Origin: Prochloraceae cyanobacterium
GTDB taxonomy: Bacteria > Cyanobacteriota > Cyanobacteriia > Cyanobacteriales > JASJDA01
Length of the DNA stretch: 48,603 nucleotides
Direction: 5' to 3'
Assembly: GCA_030065755.1 (NCBI GenBank)
Contig: JASJDA010000061.1
Span: 1-48,603, forward strand
The notes below the pieces were generated by a model. That model ran no database searches. It was not told where the DNA came from and saw nothing but the letters and a program-made list of their open reading frames with translations. The translations under genes were made by a program, and so were the position numbers. Position 1 is the first letter of the stretch; each line of letters opens with the position of its first letter. Shown in pieces: positions 25,175 to 35,355 of this stretch.

Positions 25175-25885
25175 TTGTTTAACAATACGTTTTTTTCCAT
25201 ATCATCGAGCTCAACTCCCTCGAATGCTTTAATTGAGGACAAAAGTACCACTCGTCTTCCCTGGTTAGTTTTTGGTGCAGCAGCTTTTTTAGTTTCCGTG
25301 CCAGTTTTTTTACAAGCACCTTTAGTACGTTTGTTGCCTTGGGTGAGCTTACTACTGACTGGTTTTTGGTTATATTTGGGATTAATCTTGTGGTTTCGTC
25401 CCCAAACCAAGATCTGGGGGGATTTAATACTAGGCTTTACTTGGAGTTGGCTAGCAGGGTCAATTTACTGGGGATGGCTGCGAATGGAACCATTAATTCA
25501 CTTACCAGTAGAATCAATAGGTCTGCCTTTTGCTCTTTGGTGCTGTTGGCGGGGTTGGGGACTAATAGGGCACTTTTTTTATCTTGGGTCTCTAGTGGGT
25601 ACTGCCCTTACCGATGTATATTTTTACATAACAGGTTTAATCCCCTATTGGCGTGAATTAATGAGAGTCGAGCCAGATCTAGCTACTCCTATTTTTCAAG
25701 ACAGTTTAGTACAGGTACAAACACCCTGGGGAATAAGCTGGGCGGTAATTTTAGTTAGTACACTTCTTGCTCTAGGTTTGTGGTCGCTACAAAAAAAGCA
25801 ATATCATTGGTTGGCTTTCGCAGGCGCATTATTGAGTACAATTTTAGTAGATAGTCTATTTTGGGTGGCAGCTTCTATGGCATAG
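25175..25885 (+). CDS. DUF3120-type membrane protein
   Basis: A 236-aa protein with about six or seven membrane helices and a conserved-looking GDLILGFTWSWLAGSIYWGWLRMEP motif, matching the cyanobacterial DUF3120 group as I remember it. The frame starts with TTG at 25175; the next Met is far inside, so a non-ATG start seems right. Function unknown. The gene is transcribed divergently from uppP. Confidence 0.7.
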   Translation: MFNNTFFSISSSSTPSNALIEDKSTTRLPWLVFGAAAFLVSVPVFLQAPLVRLLPWVSLLLTGFWLYLGLILWFRPQTKIWGDLILGFTWSWLAGSIYWGWLRMEPLIHLPVESIGLPFALWCCWRGWGLIGHFFYLGSLVGTALTDVYFYITGLIPYWRELMRVEPDLATPIFQDSLVQVQTPWGISWAVILVSTLLALGLWSLQKKQYHWLAFAGALLSTILVDSLFWVAASMA

Positions 25886-26000
25886 GTATATATTTGTTAT
25901 TTAGAGAGTAAAACTAAGAGGTGTATTTTTTACCTCGAAAAAATGCTAAGACAAATTAGTTATCCATCGCGTTGTTATAGCTTTTGCACCAGAGGTTGAT

Positions 26001-26999
26001 TTGGAAAAAGTTCCTTACTTATTGCTTCATACTGCAAAAGGAAGTAATCGCTACCTACCCCTAGTAGGCGGCAACTATTGGACTATTGGTAGAAGTAAGG
26101 GAAATAACTTTGTCATTCCAGATCAGTGGATTTCTCGCAATCACGCTATGTTGCAAACTACTTCAAATGGAGATTTTTATTTAATCGACTTGGGGAGTCG
26201 CAACGGCACATTTGTCAATGGAAGGCGAGTTAGTATTCCCGTAATTCTAAGAGACTCTGACGATCTTACCTTGGGTAAAACCAAGTTAGAGTTTCACTCT
26301 CCCATAGCAGAATCCAGAAAGAACAAACCCATAACAGGAATTGATGCCGATACTCCTACTAACACTTTGCACGTGCGGCGTTTAATGTCAGTAGTGGTTA
26401 TAGATATTCGCAGCTATACCCTTTTAGCAAGACAGCTAGATGATAATATTCTCTCCGCGTTAATTGGCACTTGGTTTCGCCAAGCTGGCAATATTATTCG
26501 CGACTCTGGTAGTTGGGTAGATAAATATATCGGTGATGCGGTAATGGCGATCTGGTTTCACGGACAAAAAGAAGTCACTAAAGAAAAATTGACGAAAATT
26601 TTTCAAGCTGTGATGGCACTTAACAAGATGACTGTGGATCTCAACAACCAATATACTTTACCCTTCGAGTTGCGCATTGGGGCTGGGATAAATACTGGTT
26701 ATGCTATGGTCGGCAATACTGGTACTGGAGATCATCCCGATTATACAGCTATTGGCGACACAGTTAATTTAGCATTTCGCCTCGAATCTGCCACTAAAGA
26801 AGTCGGTTTGGATGTTGTTTTGGGAGAGAGTACTTACAATTACTTATCTCAATTGCCAGAGGTTCAACAACGTTTTGAAGAGTATACGATAAAGCTTAAA
26901 GGTTACGATATGCCGAAAACTATCTATGGATCTAAGTTTCAGGATTTGGATAATTTTTTTCTAGATAATTCTCATAACAATCCCCTTGTCATTTCATAG
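26001..26999 (+). CDS. FHA-domain class III adenylate/guanylate cyclase
   Basis: A 332-aa protein. The N-terminal FHA domain has WTIGRSKGNNFVIPD, WISRNHA and DLGSRNGTFVNG (residues about 24-75), which bind phosphothreonine. The C-terminal cyclase has the two metal-binding Asp positions in VVVIDIRSYT (about 134) and YIGDAVMAIW (about 178), and GAGINTGYAMVGNTG. I accept the TTG at 26001 because AGAGG lies five bases upstream. This FHA-cyclase arrangement is common in cyanobacteria and links Ser/Thr phosphorylation to cAMP. Substrate (ATP or GTP) not certain. Confidence 0.88.
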   Translation: MEKVPYLLLHTAKGSNRYLPLVGGNYWTIGRSKGNNFVIPDQWISRNHAMLQTTSNGDFYLIDLGSRNGTFVNGRRVSIPVILRDSDDLTLGKTKLEFHSPIAESRKNKPITGIDADTPTNTLHVRRLMSVVVIDIRSYTLLARQLDDNILSALIGTWFRQAGNIIRDSGSWVDKYIGDAVMAIWFHGQKEVTKEKLTKIFQAVMALNKMTVDLNNQYTLPFELRIGAGINTGYAMVGNTGTGDHPDYTAIGDTVNLAFRLESATKEVGLDVVLGESTYNYLSQLPEVQQRFEEYTIKLKGYDMPKTIYGSKFQDLDNFFLDNSHNNPLVIS

Positions 27000-27033
27000 A
27001 AAATGGTATAATTGATTATTTTTTAGCTATTAT

Positions 27034-27696
27034 CTAAACTTCCTCAACCAAATCCACTTGAAAAATCTCCGAAAAGGCATTAGCTAGATCGAAGCGTACT
27101 TTTTGAGGGTCAATTTGAGGAATAAATTGAGCCAGACTACCCACAGGTTTATTTTCAATTCCACAGGGGACGATCCGCTCAAATCCAGAAAGATCTGGGC
27201 TGACATTAAGAGCAAAACCGTGCATAGTAATCCAACGGCGAACTTTAATCCCAATAGCAGCAATTTTGCGTCCTTCCAGCCAAACTCCTGTCAAACCAGC
27301 AACCCGATAGCCTTTTAGTCCGTAAACCTTCAAAACTAAAATAATAACCTCTTCTAATTGACGCAAATACCAGTGCAAGTCCTGTCTGTAGTAGCGCAAA
27401 TTAATAATTGGGTAACCAATTAGCTGGCCAGGACAATGATAGGTTACTTCTCCACCCCTTTCAATACGATAAACTTCCCAGCCAGTTCTAGCCGGATCGA
27501 ATTTGAGAAAATCTAGATTAGCCCCTGTTCCTAGAGTGTAAACTGGAGGATGTTCTAACAACAAAAAAACATCCTTGAGGCTAGGATCGTCAATTCTTCC
27601 CTCGACTAGCGATCGCTGATATGACCACGCAATCCGATAAGACATTAACCCCAAATCCGAGAAAATACATTGTCGTTGTTGTTTTTGGATACTCAA
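27034..27696 (-). CDS. lipB: Octanoyltransferase LipB
   Basis: A 220-aa enzyme that moves octanoyl groups from acyl carrier protein to lipoyl domains. Motifs: [21 protein letters not shown] (residues 80-100), the catalytic Lys144 in [11 protein letters not shown] and catalytic Cys178 in [13 protein letters not shown]. Length is normal. It is convergent with the cyclase gene and single in its transcript. Confidence 0.95.
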   Translation of the reverse strand: MSIQKQQRQCIFSDLGLMSYRIAWSYQRSLVEGRIDDPSLKDVFLLLEHPPVYTLGTGANLDFLKFDPARTGWEVYRIERGGEVTYHCPGQLIGYPIINLRYYRQDLHWYLRQLEEVIILVLKVYGLKGYRVAGLTGVWLEGRKIAAIGIKVRRWITMHGFALNVSPDLSGFERIVPCGIENKPVGSLAQFIPQIDPQKVRFDLANAFSEIFQVDLVEEV

Positions 27697-28454
27697 ATTT
27701 CAAAAATTATCGGAATTTTATCTTATCTCAATTTTAAGAAATGTCAAGACTTGCCCCCTCGTTTTTACCCACCCGCAAAAGAGAGAGCGATCGTCTCGGA
27801 AATCGCAAGATAATAAAAAAAATACAAAAAAGCTATGTTATGCCAAATACAAAGTGCTAGTCTGATAAAATCAGCAATTAAAGAGTCGGAGGAAAAAAAG
27901 TAATTTGAGAAAACGGCAAAATTAATAAATAGATCGTACAAAGAAGAAACTTTGTTGATAAAATAAAAGAAAAGGATTTACTACAGGAGTAAGTAAAAAA
28001 CGTTCTCTACAAGCAAATTAAAGTTGAGAAGCGAGTTCAAAAGCAATATTTTGCCTAATAATTATGTTGGTTAATTGATTAAAAAATTGATTGTTGAACT
28101 AGGTCGTTAAGTCAGTAATTAATCTTACTGAAAAACGAACTAAAAGCCAAATTGACTCTAAGTTAAAAGTAGAGAACTATCGTTACAGACAAAACAAGAG
28201 TCACGGTCGATCGTTGCCAGATTGTCACCTTAAAATAAACAGCTAAATTCTGTCAAGGGAAAAAGTAACAATTCCTTCAGTTGCTTGTTCTGAACTGCTG
28301 AAATTGTCAGATTTCGACTACTAAGAGCACAAAAGAGCACTCGCTTCACCGAATTGTTAGAAGCGCTAAATGGCTCATTGAACTTTGAAAACCGAAGAAG
28401 TCCGAATGCAACTCCTGTTCGGGGGGATAACAAAAATAGTATGGGGTATTAAGT
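27697..28454 (+). promoter_or_regulatory. Long intergenic region / hpf (lrtA) leader
   Basis: This 758-bp gap holds no credible gene. Cyanobacterial lrtA transcripts are known for long 5' leaders that set transcript stability in light and dark, so part of this is probably leader. A possible hairpin is CCGAA/TTCGG about 28400-28422, shortly before the start. Another is CAGTA/TACTG about 28113-28130. I cannot place the promoter. Confidence 0.45.
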
Positions 28455-29060
28455 ATGAAGCTTTTAGTCCAAGGTAATAATATTGCAGTCACTGATTCAA
28501 TTCACGATTACGTAGAAGAAAAACTAGAAAAAGCAGTTAAACATTTTCAGAACCTAACAACCAAGGTTGACGTGCATTTATCAGTAGCACGAAATTCTCG
28601 GATTGGCAACAAACATAAAGCAGAAGTAACAGTTTACGCAAACGGAACAGTAATTCGAGCCCAAGAAAATAGCGAAAATCTTTACGCTAGCATTGACATG
28701 GTATCGGATAAGATTTCACGTCAGCTGCGCAAATATAAAGAAAAACAACTAGATAAAAAGACTCGCCCGCAATCGAAAATAGGCGAAGTGGTTCCAGAGC
28801 AATCAATTAAACCAGATCTAATTGGCGATCGCGCCCCTGAGTTACCTGCTGAGGTGGTAAGAATGAAATATTTTGCCATGCCACCGATGACCGTAGAAGA
28901 AGCTCTCGAACAACTACAGTTAGTTGACCATGATTTCTATATGTTCCGCAACAGCGCAACCGATGAAATTAATGTAATATATATCCGCAACCACGGAGGC
29001 TATGGATTGATTCAACCGCGCCTCAACAATAACGGGAGTTCTAACAACTTCAAAAAGTAG
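28455..29060 (+). CDS. hpf: Ribosome hibernation promoting factor, long form (LrtA)
   Basis: A 201-aa protein. The N-terminal HPF/YfiA domain ([20 protein letters not shown]... to about residue 97) binds the 30S decoding region. A basic linker follows, and the C-terminal dimerisation domain ([45 protein letters not shown]...) pairs ribosomes into 100S dimers. This two-domain form is the cyanobacterial LrtA, a dark-induced transcript product. The 758-bp upstream gap fits a long leader. Confidence 0.93.
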   Translation: MKLLVQGNNIAVTDSIHDYVEEKLEKAVKHFQNLTTKVDVHLSVARNSRIGNKHKAEVTVYANGTVIRAQENSENLYASIDMVSDKISRQLRKYKEKQLDKKTRPQSKIGEVVPEQSIKPDLIGDRAPELPAEVVRMKYFAMPPMTVEEALEQLQLVDHDFYMFRNSATDEINVIYIRNHGGYGLIQPRLNNNGSSNNFKK

Positions 29061-29077
29061 TACCGAGTGGCGAACTG

Positions 29078-29659
29078 TCATTCTTGAGTAGAGAGAGTTT
29101 CCAGGTTTTCTGAATATTCCGAAAGCTCTTCATTTGCCTGAACCACAAAAGGAAGAGAAGCTCCTGCAAGACCTTGCTTAATCCTTTCTAGAGTGTTTTC
29201 AAAAACAACAAATAGAGGGTAGATTTTATTAGCACCTTCGCTCAACATATGCTCTTCGCCAGAAGGCATTAGCCACTGATAGTCCTTATCTAGCCATACT
29301 TGAGTCAGTCGCCAGCGACTGAGAAGATTGGAAAAATCTTCTTGAGGGCGATGAATGAAAACCAGAATTTCCGCTCCCATTTTAATTTGCCATTCTGGAT
29401 CGCAGGTCAGAATAGCTAGATCGCAAGGGAGGCGAGTAGTTGAGAGCGGATATGGGTTCAAATTCTGCGTTTCCTTTGAGAGAAGCAAACTGGGAATTCT
29501 CACTACTGGCAAAGGAATAGCGATCGCGCTGTCAATAGGTCTTCGCATACTAGGCAGTAGTTCTAGGTAAGGTCGATACTGCTTGAGAAGGGCGATCGCT
29601 CCATCGCGACTGCTATATGCCGATAAAAGGGTTTCGTAATCAGATTGCTTAACAGACAT
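29078..29659 (-). CDS. Hypothetical protein downstream of pilC
   Basis: A 193-aa soluble protein starting MSVKQSDYETLLSAYSSRD. I chose this ATG because the longer frame from 29722 overlaps pilC and adds unlikely residues (MLCICLCLKC). It contains PCDLAILTCDPEWQIKMGAE and a LLSRWRLTQVWLDKDYQW segment, without recognised motif. It starts 16 bp after the pilC stop, so it is the last gene of the pilB-pilT-pilC cluster. A role in pilus function is only a guess from position. Confidence 0.65.
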   Translation of the reverse strand: MSVKQSDYETLLSAYSSRDGAIALLKQYRPYLELLPSMRRPIDSAIAIPLPVVRIPSLLLSKETQNLNPYPLSTTRLPCDLAILTCDPEWQIKMGAEILVFIHRPQEDFSNLLSRWRLTQVWLDKDYQWLMPSGEEHMLSEGANKIYPLFVVFENTLERIKQGLAGASLPFVVQANEELSEYSENLETLSTQE

Positions 29660-29675
29660 GAGGTTATTAGCTTCT

Positions 29676-30890
29676 TTACGCCAAAGCGTCAAACATTTTA
29701 AACATAGGCAGATACATAGCAAGCAAAATCGTACCTACTAATACTGCTACCAAGACCATCATTAGAGGTTCGATGATACTGGTAAGTGCTTTGAGAGCTT
29801 GCTCCACCTCATCTTCATAGAAGTCAGCAACCTTCATCATCATGGCATCCAATTCCCCAGTTTCCTCTCCAATACTGATCATTTGAATTGCCAAAGGAGG
29901 AAAAACCTTCTCTTGTTGCAAAGCCAAACTGAGCATGCCACCTTGCTGAATTTCTCTTTTTGCCGCTTCGATCGCGTTAGCAATTACCTGATTTCCTGCT
30001 GTATCCCTGACAATATCCAAACAATTAAGAATGGGTACCCCAGATCGAGTCAAAGTCCCAAAAACTCGACAAAAACGAGCCACTACTGATTTTTCATTTA
30101 ATTCCCCGAATAGAGGCATTTTCAACAAAAAGCCATCAATTTGTACTCGTCCAACTGGAGTTTTATAATATTGCAAAACAATAAAAACAGTCCCAGATAT
30201 ACCGACGATCGGAATCAAAACTTTCCAGCTTCTCATCAAAGAACTCAAAGTCATCATAAACTGGGTTAAAGCTGGTAATTCCACGTTCATGCTCTGAAAA
30301 ATGTCGGCAAAAATGGGAATCAGAAACAGGGTCATAGCGACAAAAGTTCCTACTGCTAAAAGGCCAACTGCAACTGGGTAAGCCATTGCCGATTTAACTT
30401 GGTTTCCCAGTCGCGCCATATCTTCGAGCAGCTTAGATATTCGGTTGAGTACTTCATCTAAAACACCCCCTACTTCACCAGCCTCGACCATACTAACGTA
30501 GAGCTGGTCGAAGCACTCAGGGTGTTTTTTCATGGCGTCAGAAAGACTGCTACCTTCCTGAACTTTAGAACTAATACTAGTTAGAGCTCCTTTTAGTTTC
30601 GGGTTGGCACATTGCTCCGATAAAACACCCAAACATCTGACTATTGCTACTCCAGCATTAATCATTACGGCAAATTGACGGGAAAAAACGGCTTTATCCT
30701 TAATTGAGACATTGGTAAAACGCATCTGTATTCCGGACAAGTCAAGATCCAAACCCGCTTTTTTTGCCTTACCTATTGTGGGGTATTTGCTTTTTAATAG
30801 ATTGCGCGCTTGTTCGCTAGAAAGAGCTTCAACTTTTTCTTTATAAGCTTTTCCAGCTCTATCTCGGACATTTACAATATAAGTGGGCAT
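29676..30890 (-). CDS. pilC: Type IV pilus inner-membrane platform protein PilC
   Basis: A 404-aa T2SF-family protein with two homologous halves: FSRQFAVMINAGVAIVRCLGVL... (about 68-190) and VARFCRVFGTLTRSGVPILNCLDIV... (about 270-395), each ending in membrane helices. The signatures YVSMVEAGEVGGVLDEVL and MISIGEETGELDAMM are both present. It forms the membrane platform on which PilB and PilT act. It is third in the minus-strand pil cluster, about 72 bp after pilT. Confidence 0.96.
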   Translation of the reverse strand: MPTYIVNVRDRAGKAYKEKVEALSSEQARNLLKSKYPTIGKAKKAGLDLDLSGIQMRFTNVSIKDKAVFSRQFAVMINAGVAIVRCLGVLSEQCANPKLKGALTSISSKVQEGSSLSDAMKKHPECFDQLYVSMVEAGEVGGVLDEVLNRISKLLEDMARLGNQVKSAMAYPVAVGLLAVGTFVAMTLFLIPIFADIFQSMNVELPALTQFMMTLSSLMRSWKVLIPIVGISGTVFIVLQYYKTPVGRVQIDGFLLKMPLFGELNEKSVVARFCRVFGTLTRSGVPILNCLDIVRDTAGNQVIANAIEAAKREIQQGGMLSLALQQEKVFPPLAIQMISIGEETGELDAMMMKVADFYEDEVEQALKALTSIIEPLMMVLVAVLVGTILLAMYLPMFKMFDALA

Positions 30891-30962
30891 GGCTCAAAAC
30901 AACTCAAAACTCAAATTTATCTATTTACCTAGATCGGGATTGACAAGTTGAAGTTAAACTTC

Positions 30963-32078
30963 TTAGAAGCGACGTTGTCTGCTGCTTTTTTTAGCTCCTA
31001 ACCCGCCTAAAAGACGCTGTAATTCGTCAGGCTTGGTACTTTTAGCAATTGCCTCTTCAAAAGAGATAGTATCGCTGGCAACTAGGTTAGCTAGAGCTTG
31101 TTCCATAGTCTGCATTCCCAACTTGCTGCCAGTTTGAATTGCAGAATAAACTTGAGGAGCTTTACCTTCTCGAATCAAGTTAGCGATCGCTGGAGTAACA
31201 ATCATAATTTCTTGCGCCATCGATCTTCCGAATTCTCCTGGCTTGGGATTTTTCTTCTTCGCCAGACATTGACTGAAAACAGCCACTAAAGAGTTAGATA
31301 GCATGGCGCGAATTTGCGCTTGTTGTCCTGCTGGAAACACGTCGATCATTCGGTCTACAGTACCGGAAGCAGAGCTAGTGTGTAGAGTTCCAAATACTAA
31401 GTGACCTGTTTCTGCTGCCGAAATCGCCAGAGAAATTGTTTCTAAATCCCGCATTTCTCCCACGAGGATGATATCGGGGTCTTCGCGGAGAGCAGCTTTA
31501 AGAGCATTGGCAAAACTTTTAGTATCTTCTCCCTTTTGACGCTGGTGGAATAAGCTTTTAGCATTGGGGAAAACATATTCGATCGGGTCTTCGACGGTCA
31601 GAATGTGTTCGGCTCGCGTGCGGTTGATCAAATCCAAAATTGCCGCTAAGGTCGTGGTTTTTCCCGAACCAGTTGGCCCAGTCACCAAAATCAGTCCCTT
31701 GGGTCTTTCTGCCATCTCTCGAACCACATCTGGCAAACCAATCTTCTCAAATTGGGGAATTTTGGAAGATAAAGCCCTCAAACAAGCAGCATAACTACCC
31801 CGCTCCTTATAAACATTAACCCGAAAGCGAGCTAAGCCTTTTACCCCATAAGAGCAATCGAGTTCCCAATTCTGCTCCAATTCCTTACGCTGAGAATTAT
31901 TGAGCATCGTGAAGATTAATTTTTGGCTCTCTTGGGGACTGAGAGGTTCGTCGTCGATGGGAGCCAGTTTCCCACTAATACGGAAGTAGATTGGCGCTCC
32001 TGCTTGAATGTGCATATCCGAGCCACCCATCTCTACTAACTGTTCCATTAAGTCTTCAATCATTACATCCATTACCAT
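30963..32078 (-). CDS. pilT: Type IV pilus retraction ATPase PilT
   Basis: A 371-aa hexameric ATPase. Walker A GPTGSGKT (134-141), Asp box VEDPIEYVF, Walker B ILVGEMRDLETI, and the His box TGHLVFGTLHT are all intact. The PilT-type C-terminus has IREGKAPQVYSAIQTGSKLGMQTMEQAL, close to the AIRxxK/GMQT motifs needed for retraction. It powers twitching and phototactic motility and DNA uptake. It follows pilB by 33 bp. Confidence 0.96.
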   Translation of the reverse strand: MVMDVMIEDLMEQLVEMGGSDMHIQAGAPIYFRISGKLAPIDDEPLSPQESQKLIFTMLNNSQRKELEQNWELDCSYGVKGLARFRVNVYKERGSYAACLRALSSKIPQFEKIGLPDVVREMAERPKGLILVTGPTGSGKTTTLAAILDLINRTRAEHILTVEDPIEYVFPNAKSLFHQRQKGEDTKSFANALKAALREDPDIILVGEMRDLETISLAISAAETGHLVFGTLHTSSASGTVDRMIDVFPAGQQAQIRAMLSNSLVAVFSQCLAKKKNPKPGEFGRSMAQEIMIVTPAIANLIREGKAPQVYSAIQTGSKLGMQTMEQALANLVASDTISFEEAIAKSTKPDELQRLLGGLGAKKSSRQRRF

Positions 32079-32111
32079 TTTTTGCTTCTCCTAATTTCTT
32101 TTGCTTTTTAG

Positions 32112-34127
32112 TTAGTCTTGAAAACGAGGTGTCAGACAATAGGGACAGTCGAGCCATTCTGGCTGTAATTCTGCCGTGCAAGTACGACAAGTTAGAGAAC
32201 TTTTGCGTTTGGCTTTTAATTCTGCTTCCAGACCGGAGTCGGTAAATGTTACCCGTTCGACTTCTTCTAAGGTGGTGAGGCCTTCTCGCACCAAATTCAA
32301 GCTATAAGCTAATAGGGTGACCATACCGTCTTCTACAGCCACTTCCTTGATGCGATCGGTGGTCGCTCCTTCATTGATTAGGGCTTGCAGTCGTTCTGTC
32401 ATCTGCATTACTTCATAAACCCCAACCCGTCCTTTGTAGCCTACCCCTTTACATTTAGGGCAAAGAGTTCCATTGGCTTGTGCTTGGGCAATTTCCTCTG
32501 GATTTAGTCTATTTGCGCGATAAAGGGCAATTTCCTCTTCATTAGAAGCGGACAAACCAAATCTTGCCAGTTCTTCGCGATCGGGATGATATTCAACGCG
32601 ACATTCGCTGCAAACCCGACGCATCAAGCGTTGAGCCAAAACTCCCAGCAAAGCTCCCGAAATCATAAATGGTTCCACTCCCATTTCATCCAGACGAGCG
32701 ATCGCTCCAGCAGCATCGTTAGTGTGTAGGGTGGTTAAAACTAAGTGACCTGTCAAAGCAGCTTCAATAGCTGTTTTCGCTGTTTCTTTGTCTCTAGTTT
32801 CTCCCACCAAAATTACATCTGGATCTTGACGCAGAAAAGCCCGCAGAATCGAAGCAAAATCCATGCCCTTTTCGCGGATTACCTGTACCTGGGTAATGCC
32901 TGGGAGAGAGTATTCGATCGGATCTTCTGCCGTACTAATATTGATTCCTGGATTGTTCCGTTCTGCTAAAATAGAATATAAACTAGTAGATTTTCCCGAA
33001 CCAGTTGGTCCCGTTACCAAAATCAAGCCAAAGGGACGACTTGCCATTTCCCTAACAATGTTTAGGGTCTGCTCGCTAGTTATCAAGAAATCCAAACCTA
33101 ACTGAGTGGCTGAGTTGTCCAAAATCCGCAGCACCACCTTTTCGCCGTAGCGACTGGGTAAAGTACTAACTCGAAAGTCTACCTTCCGGTTCTGGTACAT
33201 TCGTCGAATTTTACCGTCTTGGGGCAAGCGTTTCTCCGCGATATCTAGATCGGCCATGATTTTAAAACGAGCCACCACCGCAGAGATGATTTTTTTCGGT
33301 AAAGGCTCGAAAGCCTGAGTCAGTACCCCGTCCTTGCGGAAGCGGACCTGTAAAAACTCCTCTTGCGGTTCGATGTGAATGTCCGATGTTTTTTCGTTTA
33401 GGGCCTTAGCGAGAATTTTATTAACTAAGTTTATTACTGGCGCTCCCTGAGCGTCATTAACTGCACCCAGATCGTCGGCAAATTCTTCTTGTGCTTCTTG
33501 AAAATTAAGATCTAAGTTTTCAATATCTTGAGAAACATCAACATTAACAGCAGATTTAGACTTGGCTTTTTCTTCTTCTTGTTTTGCCTGTTCGTCTAGA
33601 TATTGATTGAGAAGCTCTTCGTAATCCGACTCAGCGATCACAATCCGCTGCATTTCAAACCCTTGAGTACGCAAAATGCGTTTGATCTCGTCGGTTGCTT
33701 CCAAGTTATCTGGGTCAACCATTGAAACCACAACAGAAGGAGGCTCAGTCTCTCGTTTTTCTATAGGTACCAGCTTATAGCGACGACAAACATCGATCGA
33801 AATCAACGATTCAATCAATTCCTTCATTTGCATGCTAGCAACAGGATTGATTTCCGGATCGATCGAATCAACGCCGTAAAGAATCTTCAGCTCAAATAGA
33901 TGATGCTTCTTATACTGGCGAACCATATCGGGCGGTAATTTTTGCCCAGTCAGCGATTCGAGTACCTCTGTCAGCGGGCGCTTCGATTTGCGCACTTCAC
34001 TGAGGGCTTTTTGCATCTGTTCTGGGTTAACATAACCCGATTGAACCAACTTATTGCCAAAAGGCGAAAACTGGTTGCGCAGAGCGACTGCCCTAGATAC
34101 TTTTGACGATACATATTTATTCATCAA
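32112..34127 (-). CDS. pilB: Type IV pilus assembly ATPase PilB
   Basis: A 671-aa GspE/PilB-type ATPase. The N-terminal MshEN-like region (NKLVQSGYVNPEQMQKALSEVRKSKRPLTEVL) is followed by the ATPase core with Walker A GPTGSGKST, Asp box AEDPIEYSL, Walker B ILVGETRDKETA and the His box TGHLVLTTLHT. A zinc-binding four-Cys element (CSEC...CPKC) lies in the C-terminal part. A second C-terminal Cys cluster (CRTC...CPYC) ends the protein; that extra zinc ribbon is common in cyanobacterial PilB. It is first in the cluster and divergent from grpE (259 bp apart). Confidence 0.96.
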   Translation of the reverse strand: MMNKYVSSKVSRAVALRNQFSPFGNKLVQSGYVNPEQMQKALSEVRKSKRPLTEVLESLTGQKLPPDMVRQYKKHHLFELKILYGVDSIDPEINPVASMQMKELIESLISIDVCRRYKLVPIEKRETEPPSVVVSMVDPDNLEATDEIKRILRTQGFEMQRIVIAESDYEELLNQYLDEQAKQEEEKAKSKSAVNVDVSQDIENLDLNFQEAQEEFADDLGAVNDAQGAPVINLVNKILAKALNEKTSDIHIEPQEEFLQVRFRKDGVLTQAFEPLPKKIISAVVARFKIMADLDIAEKRLPQDGKIRRMYQNRKVDFRVSTLPSRYGEKVVLRILDNSATQLGLDFLITSEQTLNIVREMASRPFGLILVTGPTGSGKSTSLYSILAERNNPGINISTAEDPIEYSLPGITQVQVIREKGMDFASILRAFLRQDPDVILVGETRDKETAKTAIEAALTGHLVLTTLHTNDAAGAIARLDEMGVEPFMISGALLGVLAQRLMRRVCSECRVEYHPDREELARFGLSASNEEEIALYRANRLNPEEIAQAQANGTLCPKCKGVGYKGRVGVYEVMQMTERLQALINEGATTDRIKEVAVEDGMVTLLAYSLNLVREGLTTLEEVERVTFTDSGLEAELKAKRKSSLTCRTCTAELQPEWLDCPYCLTPRFQD

Positions 34128-34386
34128 AAATTGTCAATACACCTTTACATTATTTATTTTTCCCAAAAGCTTTAGTTAAATTTCATTTCTTCGTATTTCT
34201 CTGTTACATTTTGTTTTAGTAGTAATTGAGATTATTCAACTGGAGACAAGGCAAGTAAAAATAGATATTATTACCAATAAAGTCAAACCCAAGACCATAA
34301 TTGAGATAAGAAAAAGTAGATAAGCTCAAAAAGCTAACGTCAACTACTAAATGAAGGCCGTCTCTTATATTTAGAGTAAGTATCCT

Positions 34387-35148
34387 ATGATTGAAGATCC
34401 AAATCAGCCACAAGAGTCTACCGAAAAAGTAGAGGAAACCTCAAACACTTCTAATTCAACAGTTACAGAAAGTCAATCGGAAATCGAAGATAACTCAACA
34501 TCGATCGCCAATGAATCAACAGCCACCTCTGAAACCGAAACTGTTGCAGAAGGAAATAATATATCAGCAGAACTGTCTTCAGAGGATGTAGAGGATATAC
34601 AACAGGCAAATGCTGCCTTACAAGAGCAACTCAAACAAGAAAAAGAGCAAAAAGACGCTCTCAAAAGCCAATACGTGAGAATTGCTGCCGACTTTGATAA
34701 TTTCCGCAAGCGCACTAGCAACGAAAAAGAAGAGCTAGAGTCTCAGGTAAAGAGAAAAACGATCGAAGAAATATTGCCAATAGTGGACAACTTTGAAAGA
34801 GCGAGATCTCAGATCAAACCTTCTAACGACGGGGAGATGGGAATTCATAAAAGCTATCAGGGAGTGTATAAAAATCTGGTAGATACTCTCAAGCGCCTCG
34901 GAGTTTCCGCAATGCGTCCCGAAGGACAACCTTTCGATCCGAATTTTCACGAAGCCTTGCTCCAAGAACAAACAAATGAATATCCAGAAGGAACAGTAAT
35001 CGAGCAATTGGTGCGAGGATATTTGCTTGGCGAGCGAGTATTGCGTCACGCTAAGGTAAAAGTCTCTATTGCCTCTGAAGACATGGCAGCCTCGGAGGAA
35101 GAGGAAGCCATATCTGAAGAAAACCAAGCAAATATACAAGAAAACTGA
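34387..35148 (+). CDS. grpE: Nucleotide exchange factor GrpE
   Basis: A 253-aa DnaK co-chaperone. The first 70 residues are acidic and Ser/Thr-rich, then a long coiled coil (about 75-130, including [21 protein letters not shown]) and the beta-wing domain with [45 protein letters not shown]. An acidic tail of about 25 residues extends past the usual end. It is upstream of dnaK (207 bp) on the same strand. No CIRCE operator is visible upstream. Confidence 0.95.
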   Translation: MIEDPNQPQESTEKVEETSNTSNSTVTESQSEIEDNSTSIANESTATSETETVAEGNNISAELSSEDVEDIQQANAALQEQLKQEKEQKDALKSQYVRIAADFDNFRKRTSNEKEELESQVKRKTIEEILPIVDNFERARSQIKPSNDGEMGIHKSYQGVYKNLVDTLKRLGVSAMRPEGQPFDPNFHEALLQEQTNEYPEGTVIEQLVRGYLLGERVLRHAKVKVSIASEDMAASEEEEAISEENQANIQEN

Positions 35149-35355
35149 GGAGCGCGGGCAAGAAAGTCGATCGGCAATAATGTTTAAGACATGAAAGTTG
35201 CGATCTACCACTACCAAGTGGTAGAGCCTAAAAAAACTGAAAACGCAATTTAATCCGATCGACAAGTTTAATATTCAAGCTGAAAGGTGGGATTTGGCAA
35301 TTACAAACAACTTAGTCTAAATTGATAATGATATAAGCTTTTACTGCCACTACCT

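Noticed and set aside
29660-29722. Longer start of the gene after pilC
   Set aside because: It would overlap pilC and begin MLCICLCLKC, an unlikely N-terminus; the ATG at 29659 is better.
34128-34386. CIRCE operator (TTAGCACTC-N9-GAGTGCTAA) before grpE
   Set aside because: No such inverted repeat is present in the gap.
35203-35226. Hairpin CTACCACT-ACCA-AGTGGTAG between grpE and dnaK as a terminator
   Set aside because: No T-run follows on the plus strand; it may stabilise mRNA ends but is not a rho-independent terminator.
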